A DNA stretch of 50,241 bases from a virus. Positions within the stretch are counted from its first letter, which is position 1. Each line of letters opens with the position of its first letter. This document shows positions 33,601-44,040 of the stretch, piece after piece. Position numbers and translations under genes: made by a program. Location: positions 1-50,241 of the IMG/VR virus record IMGVR_UViG_3300031608_001091; one strand, written 5' to 3'. The notes below the pieces were generated by a model. That model was not told where the DNA came from and ran no database searches. It worked only from the letters and a program-made list of their open reading frames with translations.

Positions 33601-36600
33601 CCACTACTATATCTGATGCAGAAGTAATTTGGCTAGCAAATTCCAATGCACTTGGACTTGATGATGACGAATTACTATACGTACCCGCTGTTATGCCCAT
33701 GTCAGAAAGAGAGTTTCCAATAATATTACTTGCAACTATGCTCTTCTCTGAACTTGTTATTTTTACTTGTCTGTCTGACTTAACTGCGGTAACTGTTGCG
33801 CCTGAGAATACTTGAGTATTTAAGTCAGATACTATTCTATCAGTGGCATCAATTGCAATCGTAGTGGTTGCAAATCCTAATCTACTCATTGCTCCCGAAG
33901 TTACTTCAACTATATCTAAGTTATGATTTATACTTGTTATCTTAACTGTACCTGTTACTACTGTGGCAGTAACACCAGAAACAGATAACGCATTAATTTG
34001 TGCGACTATGCTATCTGCCGTTGGAGCAGAACTTGTTAGATATGTACCTGCTGTGATTCCTAACTCAGTTAATGCTGTTCCAGAAATAATCATCTGAGTT
34101 CCTGAACTTACTACAGTCATGCGATTATTAGCACTTACTGTCGCCGTGATATTAGTTATAGTAGTCAGGTCTGTTGCTAAATTATCTAGTTTAGAGTCTG
34201 TGTATGCGTTTGTCGTAGATAGTCCCAAGTCAATTAGTGAACCGCCAGTCATAGTTAGTTGTGACACTGATGTTGTCAGTACTAAATTACTTCCAGAAGT
34301 CGAGGCTACAACGCTACTAGTTCCTGAATTAATCGCAATAACAATTGCGGCTAAGTTTGCTCCACTACTTAATGTAATCGTGTCGCCATTAATCGTCAGT
34401 GGCTTAGTAGAAGGCATAACTGGAGAAGCAACTGTGCCAGTGAGACTCAAGTCTGTAATTGTCTTTGTTATTCCATCAATAATAACAGTATTTCCTGTAG
34501 TTAATGTTGAACTTCTTGTTGCTGTTGTAGTATTTGATATAGTGTCTGTTGCACTATATCCCACCGTTACTGTTGTCCCATCGATTGTTACTTGGTCACC
34601 TTGTGTTGAACTAAATGCACCTGTTGTCGTTGCTACTGTTCCAGAGAATGTAACAGTTGTATTAGTGCCATTCTCGACTAATCCAGCATCGTTGTACACA
34701 ACAAAACTTGCTTGTTCGCCCTCTGCCACTATTGAATTTGCAACTGTTCCAAGAATTGATATTCCGGTACTAGTTCCACCTGATGGAGTATAAGTGAAAT
34801 TTGTCCCATCAATCGCAATGATATCACCAGAACTAAACACTGGATTACTGACTGAACCAATTGCTTCTACACCAGAGTTTGTATTAGTAGGAACAAATAC
34901 ACTATTCGTAGTCGTTGAATCTATCTCAACAGTTAGTGGCTCGAAATCTTCTTCAAACACCAAATATTCATGCACTGTGCTTCCACTTACAGTTTTAGAT
35001 CCGTTAGTAGATAACAAATAATATCCTGCAATAATTGGATTTATTTCATCGGCAGATATCTTTAGATAAATTGGTTTAGCAATAGAAGAGGTGCTAATAG
35101 GAGAAGCAGTTCCGATATATAGTTGGTTATCTGATGTTTCACCTACATAACTTATTTCGGCTACTTCGCTGAGTCTTACCACGTCCCATTCTCTTTCTGC
35201 ATCTGATTGTACCCATGCAGTATCTCCTTCATACAAAGATGTTGCTGTCAAAGATGTTAATGAATCATATGTACTTGTTATATAACTTACATCAGATTCG
35301 TTTACATATCCAGTTGTTTTAATTGCTATGTTACTTTTATTGACAACTGGTGTGAACTCTTTAGATATGTCTGTGTATTCTATTAAAAATGGGTCTTGAA
35401 TCATATCACTTACTGTGACATCTTTTGTCATTGTGAATTTTGAGGACTTATGTCCATACTCACTTAGTTTGATTGCCCAAATATCAGAATGAGTTATATT
35501 TTCAAAATCGCCATTGTTGTTTACAATCTTATTAATGCTAGAAACAGTTGATTTGTGTGCCAAGAATCCTTTATAAAATTCCAATTGAGACTCACGTTCA
35601 ATTCCATGATTTGTTAGATACGCTTTTGTAGTATATCCGTAATGATTTGATTTTAACTTATTAATAATAGATAGACCTTGGTCGACTAGGGTGTCTCTGT
35701 AGTGTTGAGTTTCAGCAATCATCGTATCAAAGTTTGGTATTAACTCATCGTTGTGTACGATGTAACCATCAACCGTCATAGTTCCATCCCAATCTATTGT
35801 TCGGTTGCAATCAATTTGCATTCTAAGATTTCTAGTATGTGAATGTGGGTCATATATGACATCTTCATAACTGTCAATTCTGTCAACTACGAATGCGTGT
35901 TCGACATCTCTTATGTCCATCTTCATTCCATAGATAGGAACATTACTTGTAAATGTTAAGGTGGAACCATCTGTGTGAAAGTTAACTTCAGAATTTGGTA
36001 TAAGTCTACCAGACGAATCTACCATACGATAGTAGTTCTTAAAAGTTTCAGTTGCTACACTCGCCACACCGTAATCTGTCTTAAATCTACCACCTGTAAG
36101 TAACGGAGTAAGAGTAATGAAATCTCCAACTTTATTATTTTCTGATTGCCATTCTAAGAATTTGTATAATAAATTTTCCCAATCTACTTGCTCTCCAAAT
36201 TCACTTGAATCTGTAAATTCCCAGCCCACTAAGTTAAGATAATGTTCATAGCCCATAATTAAATGTGCAACATCATCTACCGTATCTAATATATCTCCGT
36301 AATTATAATTCTTTAAAGTGTCATTTACTAATTCGTTATAACCAATTGCTTGAACTTTGTTCGTTGTTGGCCATTCTGATACTGGTTTCCATTCTTTAAG
36401 ATTATCATCGAAGTTTGTAGATGTGTGATTATTAAGACATACATACGGAGCGTTATTCCATAATGTATATGAGTCCATTCTATAGTATTCACCAGATTGC
36501 CAAGGTGTTACTGTAAGTCTGTCGCCCTCAGTTGAGAATGCTTTTTCACCACTTGCTTTGTCCCATCCCATTGCATAAAATGTAGGATTAATTTCATCAT

Positions 36601-39600
36601 AACCGTGAATTCTAAAACCAAACTTATCAACTTTTGGCTGAGATATAAGTGTCCAACTTGCATAATCAAAAGTAATTGCAGCCGCAGTTTCTTTTGCTGA
36701 CACGCCATCTATTTTTCTTTTATAATATTTCCCATCACTAGTGTTTAGGACAACTAGTCCTTTGTAGTAAGTAGATGTATCAGCAAGAGCATAAACTGGA
36801 TGGGCAGCCGCAGTTGACACCTTTTCAACAACAATCGCACTGAAGAATTCGCTTCTATTTGGTACTCCATCATGGACAAATAAGTCAAAATTATCTTCTG
36901 GTAATTCAGTAAATCTACTATTTGATAATGAGTTGTTTTCTGTTTGTAATTTAAAGTTGTTAACAAATCCGCCTAACTTTGAACCCAACTTAAATGAATA
37001 GTTTAGTTTATCTGCGATTACTACTGTATTATTAATTCCTTCATTCTTGTTAGAGTATGATATAATATCTGCTATCTGAGTTTTATATGTGTTCATAATC
37101 TCAAATGGATTCGACAATAACATTAGTAAGAATTCTGCGAAAGCAAATTCACTACTACGAGTCCACGCAAGTTCAACAGGAGAGTTATCTCCGAACTCCC
37201 ATGCCTGGTCTGCCAATGCAATATCACTTGCAGTAAATACACCTCCAAAAAATAAGTTTGCTGGCGTTTTTAAGTTTCCTGAGGCATCGACTGGAACTGG
37301 ACAAGTTAAAGAATTATTTGATATAAGATTATTCCAAAACGCTACAGTTGTGTATGTTGCACCCCAAACCGAATCGAAGTTTGCTGGCTTTTGTGACAAT
37401 TTCATTGCTTTCCAGGGTTCTATTAAAGGTCTATCTGTTCCATAAGCATGTATTAATTGTCCTCTCCAATTGCCACTAAATGTTTCGTTTTTTACTCTAT
37501 AGTTCCATGTTTTGTAATCAGTTACATCATATGATTCATTAGTCAAATTATCTATACTATTTCTCATCATCCACTTCTTAAAGAAAGGATACATGATATA
37601 TTTCTTTTCGGCACTTGAGTAGTCGTTAGTTGCAGAACTATACATTGCATAGTTCATACTATCAATAGTGCTATTTGTGTTGTCTGTTAGATTATTAAAT
37701 ATCAGAGTTTCAAATGCGAGTAATATTGTATCTATTCTATTTGTTCCACCATCCACTAATGGATAAGCAGGAACTAATGAGCCATCATGACCTTTAATAA
37801 ATTTAACTGGAGTGCTATATCCCGAGTCAGTAATAATCTCTGGAACATACGCTGGTCTTATGTTTAATGATGTTGCACTTGGCGGTATGTAAGTTTCTTT
37901 TATATTAGTATAATGTCTGACCGTTATTATATCACTAGATGACCTTGCGGTAGTAAAGTTTATTTCTGTAGCGCCAGAAGATAATGTATAATCTACGTTG
38001 AAACGCTGGATTACATTGTTTAATATCACAACTATATTCTTGTCATATAGAATTGCGTCTGTGAAACTAGGCATTACTTGTTCAGTTGCATTATCAATAA
38101 CTGTTACGTCAAGTTGCTGATAGTGTGCGTGTTTTTCACCAAAGTTTAACATAGTACTATCTCTGAAAATACTCACACTTGTATGTTTTCCGAGAGATAT
38201 AGCACTGATGGCTTCTTCTACGATTTGTAAGTCCGTTTTAGTTGTACTAGAACCGTCCGCTAGAGCCTCAATGACTGTAGTTAAAAATTTATTCTTGTAA
38301 CTGTTGTATGAATTCGATAAAAACTCTGTTCCTTTAATAGGATTATAGTCTTCTCTTGTTAGTGCAAAATATGCCTCTTTAATATCTATCAAGTTAGTAA
38401 CTAGAATACTACCTTTATCTGCGTGTCTTAACTTGTCTGTGTCATCGCCAATATTTCTATAATTGTTTATAGCATCAGCATCACCAGTTAATGTTGGCGT
38501 TGATTCTATTATACGAACAAAGTGTTCATAAACCAGAGAGAATGTCATATCTGAATTTACGTAAGACTTGTTGTCGACATTATACTCAAGTGCAGGATTA
38601 ATCCTCTGAAATACTGTTTTGCCCTCGTAAATAACTGGCGTACTTGTGCAATAATCAACGTATATGTTTCCTGATACCGCTGTTTCTATAGTTATTTTCT
38701 TAGTAGCCTCAGAGTACGTATAGTTTCCTAATTGTTTCTGTCCATTTACATATAAGTCTATTGAATCATAATCTTTAGGAGATTGTAGTAGTTCTATTTC
38801 TGAAATTGTAAGATGGTCACCCACTTCTTGTCTTAAATTTCTATAATCAAACGTAGTAGACATTGTTAGCGACTTGTAACTATTAGTACTCGCATCTGCT
38901 TTCCAATTATATCGTAATGAATCTAGTAAATCTATATTGAATACGTATTCACTTTGAAAATCGCCGGCTTTTAACTTAGGTTTAAATCCCAACTCTGCGT
39001 CTGTTACATAACTTTCACCGATAACATAGTGAAATATTTTTATATCACGTTGATATGTACCAGTAGAATTGTAAGATTTAAATGTTGGCAGTTCCCAATT
39101 TGTGTCACTTAAAGATTTAGAAGTACTCTCTGCACTTAGTTCGATATGTTGGTCAAATTCTATGATTGGTCTTTTTGCCTGTGATATCTCATCAAAGTTC
39201 GCATCTTGTATCAAATCTTTGATATCATCATAGTGATACCAATAATTATTTGTTGACCACCAAGAGCCCGTTCCGTACGTCTTTGTTTTGTCTGTATTGA
39301 TTGTGACGTAATGTTTATTCTCTGAACCAGTTATTGAGGCATGGAATGAAGTTGAAACCCAATAGTACATACTGTAGTTGATAAACTTATCTAAGTCTAT
39401 AGGTAAAGCAACAGTGCGTAATGAACTTTTACTATTGAATAATCTTCTATGGTCATTTGTTAACGCACCTTTATTGTATAGTGCATTAAGTAAATCATCA
39501 TAAAAAACATTATCACTTGCATCTGCATTTGTGAATACGGGTTCTAATCCATAATTATCTCTCGCATATGATTGTTCTGGAAATGAAAGATAGATGTCAC

Positions 39601-39757
39601 TAGTCTTAAATATTCCCTTTTCTTTTCTACCGACAAATGCTTTTGTCTTCTCCATCTCACCGACTGAAAAGGCACGGTCAAGTGTCGTTTCAAATATTGA
39701 TTCTAACTCGCGGTTTTTTAGATGTCCTGGTAAAAAGTCATAAATCTTCTTTGCCAT
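30674..39757 (-). CDS. Giant baseplate/tail structural protein (3027 residues)
   Basis: The largest gene in the window. The N-terminus (IYDFLPGHLKNRELESIFETTLDRAF) starts a mainly helical/beta module typical of giant structural proteins in T4-like marine phages; its position just after the gp6-like gene equals that of gp7 in T4, but homology to gp7 is not visible. Two copies of a phage structural repeat (TGTTDFTLVGA..., FTATGxGxGTGTA) lie at about residues 2609-2660 and 2890-2935. Residues 1650-2100 form a Ser/Thr-rich region with repeats such as LGITAGTY and INxGTSSV-type units resembling flagellin-hook IN motifs. Other strands (VNGQKQLGNYTYSEATKKITI, 330-355) look like immunoglobulin-like folds. 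No enzymatic domain was seen. Likely baseplate periphery and fibre-attachment protein. Confidence 0.75.
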   Translation of the reverse strand: MAKKIYDFLPGHLKNRELESIFETTLDRAFSVGEMEKTKAFVGRKEKGIFKTSDIYLSFPEQSYARDNYGLEPVFTNADASDNVFYDDLLNALYNKGALTNDHRRLFNSKSSLRTVALPIDLDKFINYSMYYWVSTSFHASITGSENKHYVTINTDKTKTYGTGSWWSTNNYWYHYDDIKDLIQDANFDEISQAKRPIIEFDQHIELSAESTSKSLSDTNWELPTFKSYNSTGTYQRDIKIFHYVIGESYVTDAELGFKPKLKAGDFQSEYVFNIDLLDSLRYNWKADASTNSYKSLTMSTTFDYRNLRQEVGDHLTISEIELLQSPKDYDSIDLYVNGQKQLGNYTYSEATKKITIETAVSGNIYVDYCTSTPVIYEGKTVFQRINPALEYNVDNKSYVNSDMTFSLVYEHFVRIIESTPTLTGDADAINNYRNIGDDTDKLRHADKGSILVTNLIDIKEAYFALTREDYNPIKGTEFLSNSYNSYKNKFLTTVIEALADGSSTTKTDLQIVEEAISAISLGKHTSVSIFRDSTMLNFGEKHAHYQQLDVTVIDNATEQVMPSFTDAILYDKNIVVILNNVIQRFNVDYTLSSGATEINFTTARSSSDIITVRHYTNIKETYIPPSATSLNIRPAYVPEIITDSGYSTPVKFIKGHDGSLVPAYPLVDGGTNRIDTILLAFETLIFNNLTDNTNSTIDSMNYAMYSSATNDYSSAEKKYIMYPFFKKWMMRNSIDNLTNESYDVTDYKTWNYRVKNETFSGNWRGQLIHAYGTDRPLIEPWKAMKLSQKPANFDSVWGATYTTVAFWNNLISNNSLTCPVPVDASGNLKTPANLFFGGVFTASDIALADQAWEFGDNSPVELAWTRSSEFAFAEFLLMLLSNPFEIMNTYKTQIADIISYSNKNEGINNTVVIADKLNYSFKLGSKLGGFVNNFKLQTENNSLSNSRFTELPEDNFDLFVHDGVPNRSEFFSAIVVEKVSTAAAHPVYALADTSTYYKGLVVLNTSDGKYYKRKIDGVSAKETAAAITFDYASWTLISQPKVDKFGFRIHGYDEINPTFYAMGWDKASGEKAFSTEGDRLTVTPWQSGEYYRMDSYTLWNNAPYVCLNNHTSTNFDDNLKEWKPVSEWPTTNKVQAIGYNELVNDTLKNYNYGDILDTVDDVAHLIMGYEHYLNLVGWEFTDSSEFGEQVDWENLLYKFLEWQSENNKVGDFITLTPLLTGGRFKTDYGVASVATETFKNYYRMVDSSGRLIPNSEVNFHTDGSTLTFTSNVPIYGMKMDIRDVEHAFVVDRIDSYEDVIYDPHSHTRNLRMQIDCNRTIDWDGTMTVDGYIVHNDELIPNFDTMIAETQHYRDTLVDQGLSIINKLKSNHYGYTTKAYLTNHGIERESQLEFYKGFLAHKSTVSSINKIVNNNGDFENITHSDIWAIKLSEYGHKSSKFTMTKDVTVSDMIQDPFLIEYTDISKEFTPVVNKSNIAIKTTGYVNESDVSYITSTYDSLTSLTATSLYEGDTAWVQSDAEREWDVVRLSEVAEISYVGETSDNQLYIGTASPISTSSIAKPIYLKISADEINPIIAGYYLLSTNGSKTVSGSTVHEYLVFEEDFEPLTVEIDSTTTNSVFVPTNTNSGVEAIGSVSNPVFSSGDIIAIDGTNFTYTPSGGTSTGISILGTVANSIVAEGEQASFVVYNDAGLVENGTNTTVTFSGTVATTTGAFSSTQGDQVTIDGTTVTVGYSATDTISNTTTATRSSTLTTGNTVIIDGITKTITDLSLTGTVASPVMPSTKPLTINGDTITLSSGANLAAIVIAINSGTSSVVASTSGSNLVLTTSVSQLTMTGGSLIDLGLSTTNAYTDSKLDNLATDLTTITNITATVSANNRMTVVSSGTQMIISGTALTELGITAGTYLTSSAPTADSIVAQINALSVSGVTATVVTGTVKITSINHNLDIVEVTSGAMSRLGFATTTIAIDATDRIVSDLNTQVFSGATVTAVKSDRQVKITSSEKSIVASNIIGNSLSDMGITAGTYSNSSSSSPSALEFASQITSASDIVVGISSDGRMIFTNNTVQMSFSGTTTSILTKIGLVLTYSNVTSSANFKAMLWKSIRYTPGFNGSTRTEFETDLGLNSASKLWIDNYDTNGWGVLSYNPVSGTSVHAKQATVINSNLTKRLIVKDGEEFTIHHIYDPLNLKISGSIMSKLDYVMWTDPAKYDTTTSNDLWLDEKLNTMWWDTELARYYRYNDYGDASGNLNIDFVRKYWGKTVDSSTILVKKWTKSRTLPLATTSYNSKTYYDTDAGKEITEYFFWSSTDADAKDISILLAADGPKNKFLPVGKRSVVISNNSKSYNSDTITASTEYQIEDGIEKEHTDWKMLPQDTSTPIPKEFIDDLTNSISGITISTTYATKLTAPQLSNVNFAIVTPVDSNNIQFITGLTVDDIVVTTNGMTVEAQYLTIESNTLKINQDHTMTVGDVLRVYKVIETTDNWFTRKYTARDNFVAVINSAMSNKLLLSSYSNYTQYIDTDDIIFSLGDWYLNDSFKKITSFSYLSNTREFDMIEQYEKGIKSFKIKLPTHDEYYFEHNGKLQLVNRTKSSLNISLRLDSLVYPETKTAGTFVIGKQYEILTTGTTDFTLVGAGSNSSGSRFTATGVGSGTGTAFDNYYNNAVGIQIQELMNMIRTHSDTSFVNNIFYSMIDYLYTEKSYPSWLFKTSYFDLDLHSRPLKQHAIYQRDSEADILEYVRETKPYHAKIREIKRINKASDKAILTTTIDEKLKLTLDFGKASRYAEMVYDGISDTDIADGDYEQGELLRYRTTSTNVAGGFDTGEVSARTVESSVVIIQNYKNGGADADIHASDGNLAGFTLDKTEFYVYDVYGRGYNVPIKDWGTLSENWTITAGSFVIGREYTVTKTGTTDFTLVGAADSKVGTVFTATGIGAGTGTARGPFILTALTGTATAQELSASKNNKKLIAVQSISNPDNVEFMMYDKNTSGTLNIVERALYTTLGHNFSQNDRIFVLDTPLALVLQDQK

Positions 39758-39758
39758 G

Positions 39759-42700
39759 TTATTCGCCTACTAATTCAGATTGTGATAATTGTGTGATTAT
39801 TTTTACATCACTCGAAGTGGTTACTGCCATAAATATTTCATTCAAAGCACAAGAGATACTAAGTAACTTAGTAAACTCATTTGTAGAATATTTAGGAGTA
39901 ATTACTACACTCGAAATATAGTCTCCCAATTCTTTATGTAGGTACGCCGCTAGTTCTGAGAAGTAGAATGTCGCTCCGAAGTCCCAGTTATCAATCGCAA
40001 AATATTCATTTACTTTGGTAGACACTGCGGTTTTTATTTCACTATCGCTGTATCCAACTCCCAATTTCTTAATCACCTTGAACATTGCTTGGTTTTCATT
40101 TTTTGCATACGAACCAAACAAGTATTTAAATTCTACTGGTATATAAGCGATGTGGTCAGATATTGCTGCCTTTGGCTCAATAGTGTCCATTATTTTTGAT
40201 AACTCGTAATTATTTGGAGCAATTGGAGTTGCTGTTGTGAATTTCTTTCCTACCCATTTTTCTACGTTTCTTACGTAATCTGAGCCCAACACATACATGT
40301 CTATGATATTACTTGTGCTTGGGTCTATTCTTTTATTTAAGTCTGCATAATGGTCCCATCTAAAACTTGTGAACTTGTCTTCGACAAAAGTTATTCCTTC
40401 TTTTGGCACGTACGCCACTGTTTGATATAATATCCCGTTGTCTCCTAATGCAGTAAATGTAAAACTTGTATTCCATGCACCTGCTATGCGTTTATACCAC
40501 ACACTAGTTGTTGTGTTAAACCACAATGTAGCAGTCGCTGGAACGCTTGAATCTGGCACTCCTGCACTTGCTTGTGCAGCCGCAACTGCAAACTTTGATG
40601 CTCTATCATATGTTATATTGTCTTTAGTATAACTTTCCATTATTATCTGGTTACCAGAAGTAACAGAAAGCATGGAGTATGGATGGTCGTCTGTATCGCC
40701 TGCGAATAGTTTTACTTTCGAATTATCTTTATATCCAGCACCAGTCAAGTAGTCGTCATATACATATGAAGATATTGACTTGTATGTTGTATTCGTTGAA
40801 TTGGCAACTGTTGCTAACTCGAATGAGGCTTTAACTCTAACTGAGAAGTTGGCAATGTCAGACAGTGTTGTTGCTGTTCCGACAAACACGTCAATGAGGT
40901 CGTTTACAGAGATTGCGTATGTCCAGAAAACAATTTTATAAGTTGTACCCACTGTGTTTGTAACAGTTACGTGGGCGGCATCGATAAACGCTCCAGTGTC
41001 AGTTCTAAGAAGTATGTTACTTGTGGTAAGTGCAGTTGCACTTACTATTGAGAATTCTCCATAAGCATACTGCTTAAATTTAATATCGGTGTCTAGTATG
41101 TTAATATTTAACTGGTTCTGATTTCCAGGTGTACTTGCATCTGTATCTACATGTTGAAATGGCAATACAAATTTATATAATGATGTGCCAGTATCATATG
41201 TCGTTGTAATTTCATTTTGTTCTACAACATCACCCTCATCGATGAAAACAAATTTACTACCCGTTGCTGCCGCACTAAAATACGATGTCGATGGTTTTCC
41301 TTTAAAGCCAAACGTAGTCAAATCAGAAGTACTAATACTTGCAAAACTACTATCTGCGTTAGAAGAGTCTTCGGCACCATCATAATTTATAGTGATATTC
41401 ACATTTGATAAATTTGTGGCAGCAGATGCTGTTACTGTACTATCTAGTCCTATCGTTGATGATAAAGATGTTATAGTACTTAAGTCATCAATTCTCAGAG
41501 TAAGAGTATCAATTCCGTCGCCATCGGCTAAGTCTGTTGCATTTCCAATAATCTTTCCAGCCGCAATGGTTGGCGAATGTATATGTGCTGGTAATAATGG
41601 ATATTCTAATCCATCTGGTGATATAAGAGAGTGCGTATAAGTCGGTGTTGTTACCGCGGTATTTGTATCGATAAATGTGTACGTCTGTCTAGCACCAGTA
41701 TATTGATATATTGCTTTAAACTCAGCGCCTGTTGAATTATATGTAACCGCACTTGTTACTGGAGCCTGTCCTATAGATACTGTTGGCGTGTTTGTAGTTG
41801 ACGAGTAAGAACTATCTGTAGTTCCATCTTTATAGTTTAAGAATATAGCATCTCTCATTGATAAATTAGTTTCGTTATCAACCACATCAGTAGTGTTTCC
41901 ATAGAAGAATTTAACTTGGTCTCGACTTTCAAATGCTATCTTTTTGCCAATAAGTTCAGCAATATATTCTGATTCATTGTCTCTAATTCCAGAACTATAG
42001 TTAAACACGACATGCACTTGTGACGGAGTGGAACCTGTATGTAGTTGCCATTCCCAGACATTTGCTTGTCCAGTTTTTAATGCATATTTTATAGTAAACG
42101 TTGTCTCTGTCACACTATCAATTTTAGTTTTAATTGAAGTTACTTCTGCTTCAGTGAACTTTGTTCTTAGTCCACGCACTACATTAGCGATAGTGCCATT
42201 ATCTGGTATTACTTTATTCAGTGTATAATCTTTTGAACCATCTGCCTTGACTGCTCCTACTTTTTGAACTTTTGCCCAAGTTACTATATCATTCGCACTT
42301 AACTTAAATGTATCGCCTTCGAATATTGTGGTTACGTTTACATCTATGTTAGAATTAATAACCATCTTGTTAGTCGTAGTCACCGTGTACGGTCTAGCAA
42401 CCGATACATTTACACTAACGTTACTACTATACTTGTAGAAAAAATTATTTAAAAGACTTGGATGTTTTATTGCTTTAGTAAGTTCATTTCTTATAAAGTT
42501 ATCGCTCTTACCCTGTGCTTTGTTGTATCTTAGTGGAATTTTTACTGTCTCACTTTCAACAAATAGGCTCCCATCAGAACCTGTCACACTTAAATTAGAA
42601 TGATGACCTAGTACATCGTCAGTTTCAAAGAAACGAGAGTTGCCTGCAAAAGAAGTGTTCACTGCTTTTACTTTTTTAACAATGTTACTGCCAAGAGTTA

Positions 42701-44027
42701 ATGGATATACATTATAGTCCTGTGCATTGACCATTCTGTCCTGAGTATAGTAACTTCTTGGAGCAATTCTACGTACACTTGCGTATGTTTCGCCTGCATA
42801 GTTCTCAGTAAAATCTCTAGTACTTGATAATGTAAATGTTAGTTGATATACTCTATTATCATTGCCTACATATGGAATTGTGATTATTGCATTTGCAATA
42901 TCATCTGCGTTTACAGAGAAGTTATCATTATCTACTCGTCTGTACCATGTTCTGTATCCACCACTTGCGGCATTGCCAAATATTCCATCTGGATAATTTA
43001 ATTCAATTGCATTATTGTCTGCTGTAGAAATACTCACTATGTCACCATTACCAGTTCGTAGGGCGTTATAGATTGCAGTTTCACGTGTATTATTATCTAC
43101 CTTACTAACACTTGATACATATCCTCTATTTGAATCTATTCTTTGTACCCAAACATCACTATTGGAGACGTTAACATCATTTATTTTTTCTCTTCTATTT
43201 GAAATAGTTGTGGTATAGTTTGCATCACTAAACTGTAATTCGCCCGAAACTGCATAGACAAAGAAACCAGTTCTGTCACTAGCAGAACCCAAGTTATCAT
43301 TTCTGTTTATAAGTGTAAAGTTTTTAGATATATTTGGCTCATCTTCGTATACTTTTGTTGTTTTCTTATCCATTAATACACGAACTGCTTCGAAGTTTCT
43401 GTTTGCGCCTGCTATGGAAGTAGTGAATGTGTAGTTTACATTTTTAGAGGCAGTGTCTTCGTTTATTTCGTACAAAGAGTGTTCTACATCTGCAATTGTC
43501 AATTCAGAAGATGGATTTTGAATTTTAGTATTTCCAGCAAATGATGAATTTAAAACAGTGATAAAGTTTTCATACCAATCTGCATTATTGCTGTCGTTCC
43601 AGTTGATAGTTTTTCCTGCAAGAGATACGCCCTCATTATCTAGTACCGCTTCAGTAGTAGATAAACTTGAGATTTTCATAAATCCCTTTGCATTGACTGG
43701 TCTAGTCTTATTATATCCGAGTGATTTGGCCATCTGTAGAACACTAACTCTGCGTTCAGCAGTATCCATGAAATTCTCTCTAGTGTTCATGTCTAGTCTG
43801 AACGACAAACTGTGTCCTAAGTATGCAACTAAGTCTAAGATTGCAATGAATTCAGAACTTGCTACGAAATCATTAAATTTCTCAGGATACGTCTTTGCTG
43901 TATAATCTAAAAGTGCTGTTCTAATTGTGTCAAAATCATATGCTTTAAGGCTAATATTGGAAAATGCTGTATATACTGCTGTCCAACTTTCACTTGCGAA
44001 TAGATTGTCTGTACGTTCTTGGCTCAT
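39759..44027 (-). CDS. Baseplate wedge protein, gp6-like
   Basis: 1422 residues, about twice T4 gp6 (660). The N-terminal hallmark is clear at residues 25-105: YDFDTIRTALLDYTAKTYPEKFND, then EFIAILDLVAYLGHSLSFRLDMN and a helix with SVLQMAKSLGYNKTRPVNAKG. The C-terminal wedge segment (KLGVGYSDSEIKTAVSTKVNEYF and DFGATFYFSELAAYLHKELGD) is also typical. The extra length is in the middle, in beta-rich, Thr/Ser/Asp-rich sequence (around residues 500-1150), suggesting inserted decoration domains. gp6-type proteins form the ring that joins baseplate wedges. A single C separates its stop from the giant protein gene. Confidence 0.85.
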   Translation of the reverse strand: MSQERTDNLFASESWTAVYTAFSNISLKAYDFDTIRTALLDYTAKTYPEKFNDFVASSEFIAILDLVAYLGHSLSFRLDMNTRENFMDTAERRVSVLQMAKSLGYNKTRPVNAKGFMKISSLSTTEAVLDNEGVSLAGKTINWNDSNNADWYENFITVLNSSFAGNTKIQNPSSELTIADVEHSLYEINEDTASKNVNYTFTTSIAGANRNFEAVRVLMDKKTTKVYEDEPNISKNFTLINRNDNLGSASDRTGFFVYAVSGELQFSDANYTTTISNRREKINDVNVSNSDVWVQRIDSNRGYVSSVSKVDNNTRETAIYNALRTGNGDIVSISTADNNAIELNYPDGIFGNAASGGYRTWYRRVDNDNFSVNADDIANAIITIPYVGNDNRVYQLTFTLSSTRDFTENYAGETYASVRRIAPRSYYTQDRMVNAQDYNVYPLTLGSNIVKKVKAVNTSFAGNSRFFETDDVLGHHSNLSVTGSDGSLFVESETVKIPLRYNKAQGKSDNFIRNELTKAIKHPSLLNNFFYKYSSNVSVNVSVARPYTVTTTNKMVINSNIDVNVTTIFEGDTFKLSANDIVTWAKVQKVGAVKADGSKDYTLNKVIPDNGTIANVVRGLRTKFTEAEVTSIKTKIDSVTETTFTIKYALKTGQANVWEWQLHTGSTPSQVHVVFNYSSGIRDNESEYIAELIGKKIAFESRDQVKFFYGNTTDVVDNETNLSMRDAIFLNYKDGTTDSSYSSTTNTPTVSIGQAPVTSAVTYNSTGAEFKAIYQYTGARQTYTFIDTNTAVTTPTYTHSLISPDGLEYPLLPAHIHSPTIAAGKIIGNATDLADGDGIDTLTLRIDDLSTITSLSSTIGLDSTVTASAATNLSNVNITINYDGAEDSSNADSSFASISTSDLTTFGFKGKPSTSYFSAAATGSKFVFIDEGDVVEQNEITTTYDTGTSLYKFVLPFQHVDTDASTPGNQNQLNINILDTDIKFKQYAYGEFSIVSATALTTSNILLRTDTGAFIDAAHVTVTNTVGTTYKIVFWTYAISVNDLIDVFVGTATTLSDIANFSVRVKASFELATVANSTNTTYKSISSYVYDDYLTGAGYKDNSKVKLFAGDTDDHPYSMLSVTSGNQIIMESYTKDNITYDRASKFAVAAAQASAGVPDSSVPATATLWFNTTTSVWYKRIAGAWNTSFTFTALGDNGILYQTVAYVPKEGITFVEDKFTSFRWDHYADLNKRIDPSTSNIIDMYVLGSDYVRNVEKWVGKKFTTATPIAPNNYELSKIMDTIEPKAAISDHIAYIPVEFKYLFGSYAKNENQAMFKVIKKLGVGYSDSEIKTAVSTKVNEYFAIDNWDFGATFYFSELAAYLHKELGDYISSVVITPKYSTNEFTKLLSISCALNEIFMAVTTSSDVKIITQLSQSELVGE

Positions 44028-44040
44028 AATGGTCTCTCTA

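Noticed and set aside
34119-35021. Long plus-strand open frames opposite the giant tail gene
   Set aside because: They lie over the low-complexity Ser/Thr-rich region, read as Val/Leu/Ser-rich antisense and have no ribosome binding site; treated as shadows.
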